DNA of 64,000 bases from NCBI GenBank assembly GCA_028687545.1, contig JAQTZZ010000016.1, forward strand, positions 9,796 to 73,795, written 5' to 3'. The notes below the pieces were generated by a model. It was not told the DNA's origin, ran no database searches, and saw only the letters and a list, made by a program, of their open reading frames with translations. The position numbers and the translations under genes are program-made. Within the stretch, counting starts at the first letter, position 1. The number at the start of each line of letters is the position of its first letter. Shown one piece after another: positions 12,820 through 20,205 of this stretch. Source of the DNA: Candidatus Wallbacteria bacterium. GTDB lineage: Bacteria > Muiribacteriota > JAQTZZ01.

Positions 12820-13629
12820 TCAAATCTCGCCGAAAGAATCCAAGCTGATCTTTCCGGCAATTTTCCTCAGTACTTCAAGTTCTCTTTCTCTCTGGTCCGA
12901 CAATCTTGACCGTTTCCGAAGCAGATCATCGCAAAATCCGGGATGTACCATGATTTCAGTCACACCTTCCGCGTGCCTGAAAACCCTGGTGAAATCCCGC
13001 AGGCTCCAGCGTCCGCAGAACTGCTGGCCAAAGAATGAATCAGGATAACTGAAATTGTATTTTTCAAGCAAGGCTATGATCTTATGAACTGACCAGTTCA
13101 GCAGCAGTGTTTTTGCAACAAGTACCGGGTGTGAGCCGGGAAAAAGCCTGGATTCGAACGGGAGACGGGTTTCCCTGATCCCGAAATCCCGCATCAGCGG
13201 GAAGACGATCCTGGCGAATTTTTTTGAGAAAAAGTAAAAATGCTGATGCCCGTCGAAATGATCAGGTTTCAGACTCGCAGACATTCTTTCCACCTGGGCC
13301 GACAGTTCCAGACGGATTTCTTCCGGGTTGAGCCTGCCGCTCTGCAGCAGCAGCCAGAGTTTTTTCAGGTCGTGAAAGCGGCCTTTGCTGTTTACGAGTG
13401 AAGGAACTTTTTCAGCAGGCAGTACAGGCTTTCCGGTTGTCAGGTTGAGGTGAATTCCAGCCGGCAGGCCTGAATTCATCAGTTCCTGGAGCTGCTCAAC
13501 ACAGTCCGCCTGATTAACCAGCACCGAAGTCGAACTGACCGCGCCTGAGCGGAAAAGTTCCAGAATGCCTCTGGAAACCCCAGGGCTGAGGCCATAATCG
13601 TCGGCATTGATGATGAATTTCTTGTTCAT
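12820..13629 (-). CDS. YdjC/ChbG-family carbohydrate deacetylase
   Basis: The 269-residue protein begins with 'INADDYGLSPGVSRGI', the metal-binding NADDYG motif of the YdjC/ChbG family. It also contains 'DHFDGHQHFY' and 'EIMVHPGF', which supply the His and Asp ligands. Family members deacetylate N-acetylated sugars, such as chito-oligosaccharides or a hopanoid-linked glucosamine (HpnK). Here the neighbours are a GT9 glycosyltransferase and an O-antigen-ligase-like protein, so a cell-surface glycan substrate is the better guess. The gene overlaps the upstream GT9 gene by 4 bases (ATGA). Confidence 0.88.
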   Translation of the reverse strand: MNKKFIINADDYGLSPGVSRGILELFRSGAVSSTSVLVNQADCVEQLQELMNSGLPAGIHLNLTTGKPVLPAEKVPSLVNSKGRFHDLKKLWLLLQSGRLNPEEIRLELSAQVERMSASLKPDHFDGHQHFYFFSKKFARIVFPLMRDFGIRETRLPFESRLFPGSHPVLVAKTLLLNWSVHKIIALLEKYNFSYPDSFFGQQFCGRWSLRDFTRVFRHAEGVTEIMVHPGFCDDLLRKRSRLSDQRERELEVLRKIAGKISLDSFGEI

Positions 13630-14639
13630 TTTAAAATTTCCAGGGCCAGGTCAACGATCTCTTGAGGTGAGATGGAGTTCATGCACGGTGATTCCGGGCA
13701 GCGGCGATGTGCGTTTTTCTCGCTTCGCCTAAAAGCCGAAGTGCAGGGAGCGCAGGGGAAATCCTTTTTCAGGAAATGGACCTTGTCTCCAAGCGGATGG
13801 CTGAGGCTGAAATCAGTCGGCCCCCAGAGCACGATCAAGGGTACATTCTGTGCACCTGCCATGTGTGCGATACCTGAATCAGCCCCGAGAACCAGGGAAG
13901 CGCTGCCAAGCACTCCGCTCAGCTGACTGACAGTGGTCTGCCCGATCAGGTTTCTGACCGGGAAATCGCAACCTGCAGTCAGCCTGTTTCCAAGTTCGAG
14001 TTCAGTTCTGTCGCCGACCAGGACAAGCTGCCTGCCGGATTCTTTCAACATTTTCAGAACAAGCAGCCAGTGTTCCAGCGGATATTTTTTCGGGGATTCC
14101 TGGTTACAGGTGGTTCCCGGATGAATCACGATGTATCCGGGAGCAAGAATCGAAGGAACGGAGCGGATCTTTGGAACACTGATGAATTCTTTGTCGCTGA
14201 TCTGAAGCCCTGACAGAAGGTTCAGATATTTCCGGCTTTCATGGACCCCGGATTTCCAGGAATATCCCCTGGAAAGCAGAAGCCTGTTGCAGATCCCCCT
14301 GAATCCGGGAAGCCCCGCATGCCCGATGACAGTTACCCGGGGCCTTAAAATACGCAACAGCATCAGGAATTTGTAATTACTGCCCTGATAGGGATGAAAG
14401 TAAACATCCAGATCAGGAAGCTCGGAAAGCATATTCATGATTCCTGAAAAAGGTGCTGTTTTAGGCAGGAAATGGAATTCATCGAACAGCTCGGCAGGCA
14501 GGATTTTTTCAGGTTCCCAGGGCAGGCCTCCGATCAGATGGATCGAGGCATCCGGAAATTTATTTCTCAGGGTGGAAAGGAACGGGGTAAACATCACTGC
14601 ATTTCCTATCCCCAGATAAAATGGAATCAGGAATTTCAT
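13626..14639 (-). CDS. Glycosyltransferase family 9 (heptosyltransferase-like)
   Basis: The product has 337 residues if translation starts at the ATG at 14639, which follows GAGGG at good spacing; the longer reading frame would overlap the upstream gene. It has the GT9 two-domain GT-B pattern. The N-terminus is 'IGNAVMFTPFLSTLRNKFP', the centre has 'VIHPGTTCNQESPKKYP', and the nucleotide-sugar site is 'GADSGIAHMAGAQNVPLIVLWGP'. Such enzymes add heptose or related sugars to lipopolysaccharide core. A Cys-containing segment near the C-terminus ('CAPCTSAF', 'CPESPCM') is common in this family. The likely role is synthesis of a surface glycolipid. Confidence 0.9.
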   Translation of the reverse strand: MKFLIPFYLGIGNAVMFTPFLSTLRNKFPDASIHLIGGLPWEPEKILPAELFDEFHFLPKTAPFSGIMNMLSELPDLDVYFHPYQGSNYKFLMLLRILRPRVTVIGHAGLPGFRGICNRLLLSRGYSWKSGVHESRKYLNLLSGLQISDKEFISVPKIRSVPSILAPGYIVIHPGTTCNQESPKKYPLEHWLLVLKMLKESGRQLVLVGDRTELELGNRLTAGCDFPVRNLIGQTTVSQLSGVLGSASLVLGADSGIAHMAGAQNVPLIVLWGPTDFSLSHPLGDKVHFLKKDFPCAPCTSAFRRSEKNAHRRCPESPCMNSISPQEIVDLALEILK

Positions 14640-14646
14640 CGAACCC

Positions 14647-16803
14647 TCATTTAAGGCTGTTGTCTTCATAAACAAGCTTCATATCCACCAGTCCGGGTCT
14701 TCTCAGTCCGCGCAAGCCGAAGACGCGCTCCGGAAATTCTTCGTTGAAATCAATGCTGTCCGGCACAGTCGACGCTTTTCCAGTAAGCCTTTGGATGATA
14801 CTTTCTGCCAGAAAGCTGTCCTTCCCGTTCTGGGCTTCTTCTCTTGCCAATCTGGAATATTTGAGGGCGGATTCAGTTTCCCCTGTTTCCAGATAATAAT
14901 ATGCAAGTTTAAGATGTTCAATCACATTTTCAGGATTTCTTTCCAGACTTTTCAGGATCTGATTCAGATCTTTCCCTATTTGCTGAAGTGCTTCATTTTT
15001 AAAATCAGCGAGGAAAAAAGTCCTGGGCTCCACCAGGCAGGCTTTCCGGAAAAATTCCTGGGCCTTGTCAAACTGACCGATTTTATTATAATACACAGCA
15101 GCCAGAGCCAGGCTTTCGCCGTGGAAGGCCTGAATCTCACCGGCTTTTCCGAGACTGATCTCCAGATTGACCTTCCAGTAATCAAAACAGGGATAAAGGC
15201 ATGAGCCTTTGTTATAGTAGCCAGAAGCCATTCCCAGCCAACTGCTTTTTTGCAAAAAAGCTGCATTGCCTGCATAAAACAGTTCCAGAGGGTTCACAGG
15301 CCAGAGATAATTTGCAGAGGTACTGAAGCAGGAGAGTGCTCTCGAATAGTCCTTGTTTTTCATGAAATCAACGCCAGTTTCATAGATAGAAATTTTAACC
15401 AGTATGATCAGGCAGACGATGAACGCAGAAGTGGATTTTTTCAGCAGTTTACTAGGCATTCCCGGTTTCAGAAGCGGCAGGTAACAAAGCGGAAGCAGAG
15501 AAAAAAACACCTGGCTTTTAATGAAAATCGCAGCAAAAAAGAAAAACGGATAAAACAGGAGAGCCTTGATTTCCCAGTCCGTCAACAACTGTGACTTCTG
15601 GCTTTCTCCTTCCTTTTCATCAATGGAAAAATAAAGCAGGACCAGAAAAAAAATAACCACTATCTGGTAGGAATAGAAGTTGTTGTCAAAGAAACTGGCC
15701 AGGAAAAAAGGCAGCAGAGCGAGCAGGCATTGCTTACTCCTGACAAAGTTTTTCATGAATCTGTGCGACAGCCAGAGAAGTATCAGTACTCCACAGATCC
15801 CGAAACCGGAAAGAAGCTCCAGATAAAGCGAATGCGCATGCAGCTTGATCAGCGGTTTATGCTCGAGAAACAGCGAGGAAAATGAGCCCCAGCCATTGCC
15901 GAACCAGGGTCTTTCTTTGAACTGCTCCCAGGCGTTCTGCCAGATTTCCTGCCTTGAAATGGCATAGTTCGATTCAGATATTCCTTGCGACAGCTTGGCT
16001 CTGCTGATGTTTCCGATCAGTATCAGGGAAAGGAAAACCAGCAGGTAGGCTAACGGCTTTAACCTGCGCTCTGAAAAAGCAAAAAGCAAAAGTCCGGACG
16101 CCAGCCCCAGCCAGCAGGCTCTGGATGCTGCGGCAGCAAGACAGATCAGATAGCTGAGGCCCCAGGGGAAGAACTTTTTATCCAGAACCCGGGAGAGATT
16201 AAGAAGCAGGAAAGCCCCGAAAAAGCTGGCATTCTGGAAAAAGCCATGTGTGGTATATGCCGAGAGCGAGGTCAGAAAACCGGTCTGTACAAGCCCGATC
16301 AGCATAACTCCAGCCAGGATGAAATCGAGCATCCGTCCAAGCTCGCTGCGGATCAGGAATTTCCGGCCGGAAAAAAAAACGGTCAGGCCTGCAGCGATTG
16401 CGCTGTCACGGAGCAGTGTGCAGAAGACAGTAGCGCTGATCATCAGATTGAAAACCAGCAGGAAGGCAGTCCAGAGAAGAAAACGCGATTCCTTATCTTC
16501 CAATGGAGGCAGTATCAGGAGCAGCCAGCACCAGATCAGGCCGCTGACCAGAAGATGCAGATAATCATACTGAGTGTTATAGAAGAACAAACAAAAAAGC
16601 GCCAGGAAAAAGGCGCTTTTCAATTTGTTCTGACTAGTGCTCGACTTCGGTAAATTTATTAAATTTATCTCCTGAAAACTTTGTGGGGTGGCCAGTGTTA
16701 ACTTTTCCTCATCTGAGCTACTGCGAAGAAGAGAAAAAGTTGACACAGGACAGGACCCGCCACAAATCATGGCTTCACAAAAGCATCTGGCTGCACACCA
16801 CAA
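14647..16803 (-). CDS. O-antigen ligase/polymerase-like membrane protein with C-terminal TPR
   Basis: Most of the protein is a polytopic membrane domain of about ten or more helices with the large periplasmic loop typical of Wzy/WaaL proteins ('RPWFGNGWGSFSSLFLEHKPLIKLHAHSLYLELLSG' region, split here only by line of reading). About 200 TPR-like residues follow, as in other bacterial O-antigen ligase/TPR fusions. It would join or polymerise surface oligosaccharides in the inner membrane. The first 40-60 codons of the open frame run through an imperfect inverted repeat at 16682-16764, and no good ATG with a ribosome site is present. The true start is probably at or after about 16623 (TTG), so the given end is an upper limit. 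Confidence 0.75.
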   Translation of the reverse strand: MWCAARCFCEAMICGGSCPVSTFSLLRSSSDEEKLTLATPQSFQEINLINLPKSSTSQNKLKSAFFLALFCLFFYNTQYDYLHLLVSGLIWCWLLLILPPLEDKESRFLLWTAFLLVFNLMISATVFCTLLRDSAIAAGLTVFFSGRKFLIRSELGRMLDFILAGVMLIGLVQTGFLTSLSAYTTHGFFQNASFFGAFLLLNLSRVLDKKFFPWGLSYLICLAAAASRACWLGLASGLLLFAFSERRLKPLAYLLVFLSLILIGNISRAKLSQGISESNYAISRQEIWQNAWEQFKERPWFGNGWGSFSSLFLEHKPLIKLHAHSLYLELLSGFGICGVLILLWLSHRFMKNFVRSKQCLLALLPFFLASFFDNNFYSYQIVVIFFLVLLYFSIDEKEGESQKSQLLTDWEIKALLFYPFFFFAAIFIKSQVFFSLLPLCYLPLLKPGMPSKLLKKSTSAFIVCLIILVKISIYETGVDFMKNKDYSRALSCFSTSANYLWPVNPLELFYAGNAAFLQKSSWLGMASGYYNKGSCLYPCFDYWKVNLEISLGKAGEIQAFHGESLALAAVYYNKIGQFDKAQEFFRKACLVEPRTFFLADFKNEALQQIGKDLNQILKSLERNPENVIEHLKLAYYYLETGETESALKYSRLAREEAQNGKDSFLAESIIQRLTGKASTVPDSIDFNEEFPERVFGLRGLRRPGLVDMKLVYEDNSLK
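16595..16620 (-). terminator. Terminator-like hairpin inside the 5' end of the O-antigen ligase gene
   Basis: On the minus strand AAAAGCGCC (16620-16612) pairs with GGCGCTTTT (16603-16595) over a loop of 8 bases, and a run of T follows. It lies about 200 bases downstream of deoC, the last gene of the microcompartment operon. It could end that transcript or attenuate the next gene. The same bases are in frame with the ligase ORF, so coding constraint is an alternative explanation. Confidence 0.45.
16682..16764. repeat. Imperfect inverted repeat between deoC and the O-antigen ligase gene
   Basis: The arms 16682-16710 (TGTGGGGTGG then GTGTTAACTTTTCCTC) and 16731-16764 (reverse complement TGTGGCGGGT then GTGTCAACTTTTTCTC) are inverted copies with a few differences and a small length change. 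The spacer is about 20 bases. This looks like a remnant of a transposon end pair or a palindromic intergenic repeat. No open reading frame of its own is present. Confidence 0.55.
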
Positions 16804-16821
16804 AAATTTACCGAACTCAAA

Positions 16822-17859
16822 TTAGTATTTCCCACTTCCTGCAGCCTGGCCGCTGACAATCGCTACAGACGCGCTGGCTCCGATTCTGGTAGCGCCTGCT
16901 TTCACCATTTCCATGGCTGTCTTGGTGTCGCGCACGCCTCCTGACGCTTTTACTCCCATGTCTTCGCCTACCGCTTCCCGCATCAGGGCTACGTCCTTGA
17001 CTGTGGCGCCGCCTGGCCCGAAACCGGTGGATGTCTTGACAAAATGAGCCCCTGCAGCCTTGGAAAGGGTGCAGCCGATGATTTTCTCCTCATCAGTAAG
17101 AAGTGCGGTCTCCAGGATCACTTTCACAATCCTGTCGCCCGCTGATTCGACTACGCGGCGGATGTCTTCCTCCACCAGCTTGAAATTTTTGGATTTCAGG
17201 GCTCCGATGTTGATCACCATGTCGATCTCGCCGGCCCCGTCAGTGGCAGCCCTCCTGGTTTCATAAGCTTTCACGCTGGAGGCAGTAGCTCCCAGCGGGA
17301 AACCGATCACAGTGCAGACCCGGACCTTGGTGCCGGCAAGAATTTTGGCAGCCAGGGAAACCCAGGTGGGATTGATGCAGACTGAAGCGAACTGATATTT
17401 TTTGGCTTCTTCACACAGAGCGATCACCTGATCGGCTGTGGCATCCGGTTTAAGCAGGGTGTGGTCGATATAGGAGGCAAGATCTCCAGGGGCGGATGGA
17501 ATTCCGGCACCTGACCCGATCCTGATTGCGCCAGCTTCCATCAGTTTGGAGACTGAGTTTTTGTTGTTCACGATGCAATAGCCGCAGCCTGTGCAATTTC
17601 CAGGATCGCAGAAACTGCAGGCGCCTGAGGAAAGCAGCATTTCAGGCTTTGACGTTGCTTCCAGTGCGGCAGGTGAATGACCGGCAGAAAGGCTTTGTTC
17701 CAAGGCTTTCAATTCAGAGATAGCGTGTTCGAGAATCCCGATCTGCTTCCTGACCAGGTTCAGCTGGGGAGATTCACAACTGGGACGGGAAGTCTGGCTT
17801 CCTCCCAGCTGCTTTTTCACTTCTTCAGTGATCTTGCGGATCAGCTCGTTGTTATCCAT
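16822..17859 (-). CDS. deoC: Microcompartment-targeted deoxyribose-phosphate aldolase DeoC
   Basis: The 345-residue protein (start ATG 17859, after GGAGCAACCC) is much longer than typical DeoC (about 220-260). Residues 1-20 ('[17 protein letters not shown]') form an amphipathic helix like the encapsulation peptides that target enzymes into microcompartments. A cluster of five cysteines follows (81, 84, 89, 92, 95). The catalytic DERA domain starts near 125. Schiff-base Lys275 ('FVKTSTGF'), Lys304 ('VKASGG') and the Asp in '[11 protein letters not shown]' are present, so activity is expected: 2-deoxyribose-5-phosphate to glyceraldehyde-3-phosphate plus acetaldehyde. It is the last gene of the shell operon. 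The cysteine cluster may bind zinc or an Fe-S centre; its role is unknown. Confidence 0.93.
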   Translation of the reverse strand: MDNNELIRKITEEVKKQLGGSQTSRPSCESPQLNLVRKQIGILEHAISELKALEQSLSAGHSPAALEATSKPEMLLSSGACSFCDPGNCTGCGYCIVNNKNSVSKLMEAGAIRIGSGAGIPSAPGDLASYIDHTLLKPDATADQVIALCEEAKKYQFASVCINPTWVSLAAKILAGTKVRVCTVIGFPLGATASSVKAYETRRAATDGAGEIDMVINIGALKSKNFKLVEEDIRRVVESAGDRIVKVILETALLTDEEKIIGCTLSKAAGAHFVKTSTGFGPGGATVKDVALMREAVGEDMGVKASGGVRDTKTAMEMVKAGATRIGASASVAIVSGQAAGSGKY

Positions 17860-17882
17860 GGGTTGCTCCAATTTTCAGCATG

Positions 17883-18221
17883 TTACTTTTCTTTTCTATG
17901 TTTTTTTTCCTTTTTGTCGTCAGTTTCTTCTGCCTCAGGCTTTTCCAGATTCGGAAGTATTGATTCCACGTCCTCATGCGGATTCGCAATCAGGCGGGCA
18001 GACAACAGTTCGCCGACTTTCTGGGCAGCAGCGGCTCCAGCCTCGATGGCAGCCTGGCAGGCACCCACATCACCTCTGACAAGAACCGTCACCATCCCCA
18101 CACCGATCTTACGGTATCCCACCAGTGTGACATTGGCCGCCTTGGTCATGGCGTCAGCCGCTTCCACGGCTCCCACCATCCCCCTGGTTTCCACCATTCC
18201 CAATGCTCTTTTTTCCATCAT
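17883..18221 (-). CDS. BMC-H hexameric microcompartment shell protein
   Basis: Residues 5-95 form a single BMC domain of the PduA/EutM/CcmK kind: '[20 protein letters not shown]', '[24 protein letters not shown]' and '[16 protein letters not shown]'. Six copies make a flat hexagonal tile with a central pore. A charged, Lys/Glu-rich tail of about 20 residues (to 112) extends the usual length and may face the cell or the lumen. It overlaps the preceding BMC-P gene by 4 bases. It is one of two BMC-H proteins in the locus. Confidence 0.96.
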   Translation of the reverse strand: MMEKRALGMVETRGMVGAVEAADAMTKAANVTLVGYRKIGVGMVTVLVRGDVGACQAAIEAGAAAAQKVGELLSARLIANPHEDVESILPNLEKPEAEETDDKKEKKHRKEK

Positions 18222-18502
18222 TCCCTCCTATCTGCAATTTCTATCTTATCAACGATACCAACGATCACCGCAGAGAGCGGCACTTTATCGTCATGGAAAA
18301 GTTCGGCTGCTACAGATCCCTCATTCACCACCAGCACGGTTTCACCTGCGCCGGCTCCCACAAAATCAACTGCGATCAGTTCGCCTTTCTCGTCCTTGCC
18401 CGTTAATGGAGAAACAGGCTGCACCAGCAAGAGTTTGTAACCATCAAAACGCGGTTCCTTGCAGGTAGACACCAAATTTCCTTTCACCCTGGCGAGGATC
18501 AC
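18218..18502 (-). CDS. BMC-P pentameric shell vertex protein (EutN/CcmL family)
   Basis: The 94-residue protein matches the EutN/CcmL family: '[19 protein letters not shown]' at the N-terminus, '[24 protein letters not shown]' in the middle and '[12 protein letters not shown]' near the end. Pentamers cap the vertices of the polyhedral shell. It is one of three different BMC-P paralogues in this locus and overlaps both neighbours by 4 bases. Confidence 0.96.
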   Translation of the reverse strand: MILARVKGNLVSTCKEPRFDGYKLLLVQPVSPLTGKDEKGELIAVDFVGAGAGETVLVVNEGSVAAELFHDDKVPLSAVIVGIVDKIEIADRRE

Positions 18503-18789
18503 TTTCCACCATCCTTTGATTTATCCAGAAGCAGGATTTCGTCCACGATTCCCAGAATCGAAGCATCAGTCGGGACAAGCGGATTTTCCATGGTGTTGCT
18601 CGCTTCCCTGGAAGTCACGTAAAAAACAAGTTCATCGGTCCCAGCGCCGATCAGATCAGTGGCGATGATCTGTTTCCCGGTTTTTTCCAGTTCTCCGTTC
18701 AGCGGCTGGATCAGGATCAGCTTATATCCATCAAGAGAAGGATATTTGTGAGATGCCACCACATTTCCGCAGACGCGAGCAAGATTCAT
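18499..18789 (-). CDS. BMC-P pentameric shell vertex protein (EutN/CcmL family)
   Basis: The 96-residue EutN/CcmL-type protein contains 'MNLARVCGNVVASHKYPSL', 'IIATDLIGAGTDELVFYVTSREAS' and 'ASILGIVDEILL'. It is the second of three vertex paralogues. Several different BMC-P proteins are common in metabolosome loci and may occupy distinct vertices. It overlaps the rpiB stop region and the next BMC-P gene by 4 bases each, which argues for fixed stoichiometric translation. Confidence 0.96.
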   Translation of the reverse strand: MNLARVCGNVVASHKYPSLDGYKLILIQPLNGELEKTGKQIIATDLIGAGTDELVFYVTSREASNTMENPLVPTDASILGIVDEILLLDKSKDGGK

Positions 18790-19454
18790 TTTTTCCTCAC
18801 TAATGCGATGCCTTTGTCCCTGAGAAAGTCTCTGGCCAGCGGTGTGACAATTGTACCGGATCCTACAGTCAGTTCAGATCCGGAAAAAATTTTCAGATCA
18901 TCAATTGTGATCAGCTTTTTATCCGATACATGAGCGGGTTTTCCGGATTTGGCAAGACCGAATCCAGAGATGATTTCGGAGATCAGCCGTTCGATTCCTG
19001 AAAGGCTTAATGAGAACATTTTTTCAATGGCAGTGATCTTGTCAATCCTGGCCTGATGCCTGCCACCCTCATAGCCGGTGGCAAGCCAGAGTTCCAGCAG
19101 TTCCATGGTTTTGCCTGTCCCTGTGACCTCGCTGCCTAGAGTGAGAAGATTTGTGTCATTATGTTTGCGGCTGTTTTGTACAATGAAATAGTCATTGCCG
19201 CAGACAGCTCTGACACCTGGAACTTTATTAGCTGCGATCGCTGAGCCGACGCCTGCGCCGTCGATCATCACACCACGTTCGCATTCACCGCCTGCCACCA
19301 GCCTGGCTACCTTTAATGCGAAATCAGGATAATCGGAATTTTGTTGCTCGAAAGCACCTACATCTATGACTTCATGACCTTTTTTTTTCAGGTTTTCCAG
19401 AACTGATTCACGCAATTTCATGCCGCGGTGGTCGCTGCCGATCGCTATCTTCAT
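18786..19454 (-). CDS. rpiB: RpiB/LacAB-family sugar-phosphate isomerase with C-terminal extension
   Basis: Residues 1-145 match ribose-5-phosphate isomerase B: 'KIAIGSDHRGMKLRESV', 'DYPDFALKVARLVAGGECERGVMIDGAG' with the conserved Cys replaced in spacing but nearby, and 'NKVPGVRAVCGNDYFIVQNSRKHNDTNLLTLG' (motifs quoted in parts). It interconverts aldose and ketose phosphates. About 75 residues follow the usual end: a short amphipathic helix ('IERLISEIISGFG') resembling an encapsulation peptide, and a small domain ending 'TPLARDFLRDKGIALVRK'. RpiB is a marker of sugar-phosphate-utilising microcompartments. Here it would feed or draw from the pentose-phosphate pool next to DeoC. Confidence 0.9.
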   Translation of the reverse strand: MKIAIGSDHRGMKLRESVLENLKKKGHEVIDVGAFEQQNSDYPDFALKVARLVAGGECERGVMIDGAGVGSAIAANKVPGVRAVCGNDYFIVQNSRKHNDTNLLTLGSEVTGTGKTMELLELWLATGYEGGRHQARIDKITAIEKMFSLSLSGIERLISEIISGFGLAKSGKPAHVSDKKLITIDDLKIFSGSELTVGSGTIVTPLARDFLRDKGIALVRKK

Positions 19455-19474
19455 CCTTCCACCCCTCTTATAAA

Positions 19475-19660
19475 TTACTGTTTATTAGAGCCTTTATCCA
19501 GCTCATTCAGCCGATACAGGTAAATTCCAAATGAGACATATCCCGAAACAATCAGAAGAGGAGAAACATGACCAAAAAGATTATCAGCCCTGTCGTTTAC
19601 AAGATACAGGCTTGCATATCCAAGCAGCAGTAAAATAAGGGATAAGCTCAGGATCTTCAA
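19475..19660 (-). CDS. Small two-helix membrane protein inside the microcompartment operon
   Basis: The 61-residue protein has two hydrophobic segments ('LSLSLILLLLGYASLYLV' and 'PLLIVSGYVSFGIYLY') and a short charged tail. It starts at ATG 19660, overlapping the stop of the BMC-T gene by 4 bases, and rpiB begins 20 bases after it. That tight packing supports a real gene. I do not recognise a family. Membrane proteins are unusual in shell operons; a role in transport of substrate or in anchoring is only a guess. Confidence 0.7.
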   Translation of the reverse strand: MKILSLSLILLLLGYASLYLVNDRADNLFGHVSPLLIVSGYVSFGIYLYRLNELDKGSNKQ

Positions 19661-20205
19661 AACAGCACCGTTTCCAGGTCAGGATGAGGGTTAGGTATCA
19701 CCACTTCCTCGATGATCAGTCCCTTTTCCTTGAATTCGGCATTCACTGCTGCGATGGAAGCTTTGCAATCTCCCACGCTGCCTGTGGCCAGTACAAAAGC
19801 CTTGCCGCCCAGCCCCTTGGCCAACCGTATTTCAATCAGATGTACCCCTGCGGCTTTGACCATTGTATCAGCCGAAAGAATGGCTCCTGTCAGGGAGAAT
19901 GTCTCGACAACCGCCAGAGCTTCAAGTTTTGCCACATCAGTTGCAGCATTGATGGCCGGAAAGACTTCCTCTGCCACATTTGGAATCACGATGCTGTCCA
20001 CCAGATATTCTGATCCCACTTGTTCGCCTGCCTGGACGGAATTTTCCACTGATCCGACCTCGCCGCCGACCACAATTAAATATTTTCCCGGGCAGACCGG
20101 GCGGGAATCGATTAAAAAAACATCGGCAGCTTTGAGCATGGCATCGGTTGATTCAATACCTTTGGCAATGCTGCGCAGTTCAATTACCCCGATCGCTCTT
20201 TCCAT
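19657..20205 (-). CDS. pduT: BMC-T tandem-domain shell protein, PduT-like
   Basis: The 182-residue protein has two BMC domains (about 1-90 and 95-182), each with the 'AAGVHLIEIR' / 'VLATGSVGD' type core. Trimers form pseudohexameric tiles. Cys38 in 'DSRPVCPGKYLIVVGG' sits exactly where PduT carries the pore cysteine that binds a [4Fe-4S] cluster. A PduS-like Fe-S flavoprotein is encoded 1.4 kb upstream in the same operon. The pair could pass electrons across the shell to recycle NADH, as proposed for PduS and PduT. The start lies 26 bases inside the preceding HD-GYP gene. Confidence 0.93.
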   Translation of the reverse strand: MERAIGVIELRSIAKGIESTDAMLKAADVFLIDSRPVCPGKYLIVVGGEVGSVENSVQAGEQVGSEYLVDSIVIPNVAEEVFPAINAATDVAKLEALAVVETFSLTGAILSADTMVKAAGVHLIEIRLAKGLGGKAFVLATGSVGDCKASIAAVNAEFKEKGLIIEEVVIPNPHPDLETVLF

